This document shows positions 63,245 through 64,000 of a DNA stretch of 64,000 bases, piece by piece; within the stretch, counting starts at the first letter, position 1; each line of letters starts with the position of its first letter. The stretch covers positions 434,001-498,000 of the forward strand of contig WBMZ01010920.1 of NCBI GenBank assembly GCA_013400975.1, read 5' to 3'. This DNA comes from Atrichornis clamosus. Taxonomy: Eukaryota > Chordata > Aves > Passeriformes > Menuridae. The notes under the pieces are model-generated. The model saw only the letters and a program-made list of their open reading frames with translations. It did not search any database and was not told the DNA's origin. The position numbers and the translations under genes are program-made.

Positions 63245-64000
63245 AAAAGCAGGTATGTAGCTGTTTTGGTTATTATTTATAGAAATATGGAATTATAAAA
63301 GTACTGCTTAAGAAAATATACAAGGAAAAGAAAGAAAGCATAAGAGCACAGAGTGGAGAGGAAAGATGTCTCCATGTGTGAATCCAGAGACAAAACCTGA
63401 TTGTTGCAATTTCAATGTCACTTGGTTGAGGTGATGGTTGCAGTCTTGATCCGTCAGGGTAGGGGAAACCCATGAAGCACAAAGTTCAATGGGCTAATAT
63501 CCACTCAGGTTCAGTTGGAAAATCCAGGTGCCTCCCATGGCAGGAGAGTTTTACACTGTCTGATGTGACATTGTGGATCACTTGCACTCCTCTGGTGGAA
63601 GGCCCCAGAAATGTCTCTAGGAGCACTTGGGGTTCTTTGACTCCTTCTAAGACACAACAACTTCCTCTCATGACAGCCAGCGTAGCTGAGCCAGTTATTC
63701 CCCATCAGAAGGGATGAATATCTTCAGGCATGAATGTGAATGTCCTGATCCTTCTCCAGGAGTGAGTGGGGACTTTTACACCTGAGCCACTTGTGTAAGG
63801 GAAGACATTGGGATGATAGAAAACATTACCCCACCTCTACTCTCCTTCTCCCCTCGGGTTGGGGGCTGCACACCCGGCCCCAGCAAAGCACCCTGCTGCT
63901 TTTGCAAATGGCTGATTGTTCGAGTCTTTAACCTTTAACGTTTCAGTCTCTCACACCTGACAGACCTCAGAAAAAAGAATACCCACCCAGTTTCAGTAAG
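63245..64000 (-). mobile_element. LTR-like repeat block, minus strand, truncated by the window end
   Basis: From about 63430 rightward the sequence becomes GC-richer and CpG-bearing (near 63450, 63682, 63856, 63874, 63920 and 63939), unlike the AT-rich DNA before it. Read on the minus strand it has the texture of a passerine LTR. A G/C-rich part (64000-63430) is followed by a pyrimidine-rich TCTTTCCTCTCCACTC run and an A/T-rich segment with TTTATAATTCCATATTTCTA and ATAAATAATAA near 63300-63270, where a poly(A) signal would be expected. I recognise the 63440-63720 text as similar to a dispersed passerine repeat, from memory only. The termini are not resolved and the element leaves the window. 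Small open frames on both strands are incidental. Confidence 0.45.

Overview
This window looks like gene-free, AT-rich nuclear DNA from a bird, most likely a songbird (passerine). The evidence is the interspersed repeats. There are at least eight pieces of CR1, the main avian non-LTR retrotransposon, on both strands. There are also two LTRs of a family I recognise from memory as common in passerine genomes (start TGTxCTGGTTTTGG, pyrimidine-rich 3' half, end near GGTTAAACCAxxACA), plus two further LTR-like blocks. I could run no database search, so the repeat family names are recognition calls.

I see no convincing protein-coding exon, tRNA, rRNA, snRNA or CRISPR array. The open frames are what chance gives in this composition. 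The longest, 189 codons on the plus strand at 58281-58850, runs antisense through a decayed CR1 reverse-transcriptase segment. Others of notable length lie in CR1 3' ends or in tandem repeats. The window could be a large intron or an intergenic desert; the sequence does not decide which.

Layout: 1-620 is an antisense CR1 reverse-transcriptase piece. 620-9984 is unremarkable single-copy-like DNA with a long polypurine run and two poly(A) tracts. 9985-10566 is a solo LTR. 10567-27370 is mostly featureless, with a CpG-richer islet near 19.4-19.7 kb. 27376-28560 holds an A/C-only tract, a CR1 tail and an unclassified GC-richer block. 28889-29090 is a 66-bp tandem repeat. 32859-33458 is a second LTR of the same broad family with an apparent 4-bp target duplication. 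34432-34652 is a minus-strand CR1 tail, and 34847-34937 is a single N flanked by a near-identical duplication, probably an assembly join. 35255-35386 is a 43-bp tandem repeat. About 38770-39560 is an LTR-like block with a TATA box. 42012-42407, 49338-49788, 50440-50640 and 57068-57190 are plus-strand CR1 pieces. 58240-58880 is an antisense CR1 reverse-transcriptase relic. About 63245-64000 is a further LTR-like block that runs off the end.

No set of genes works together here, and I found no undescribed biological system. The points most worth checking are the assembly join, the LTR target duplication, the unclassified CpG- or GC-richer islets, and the strand-asymmetric A/C tract.
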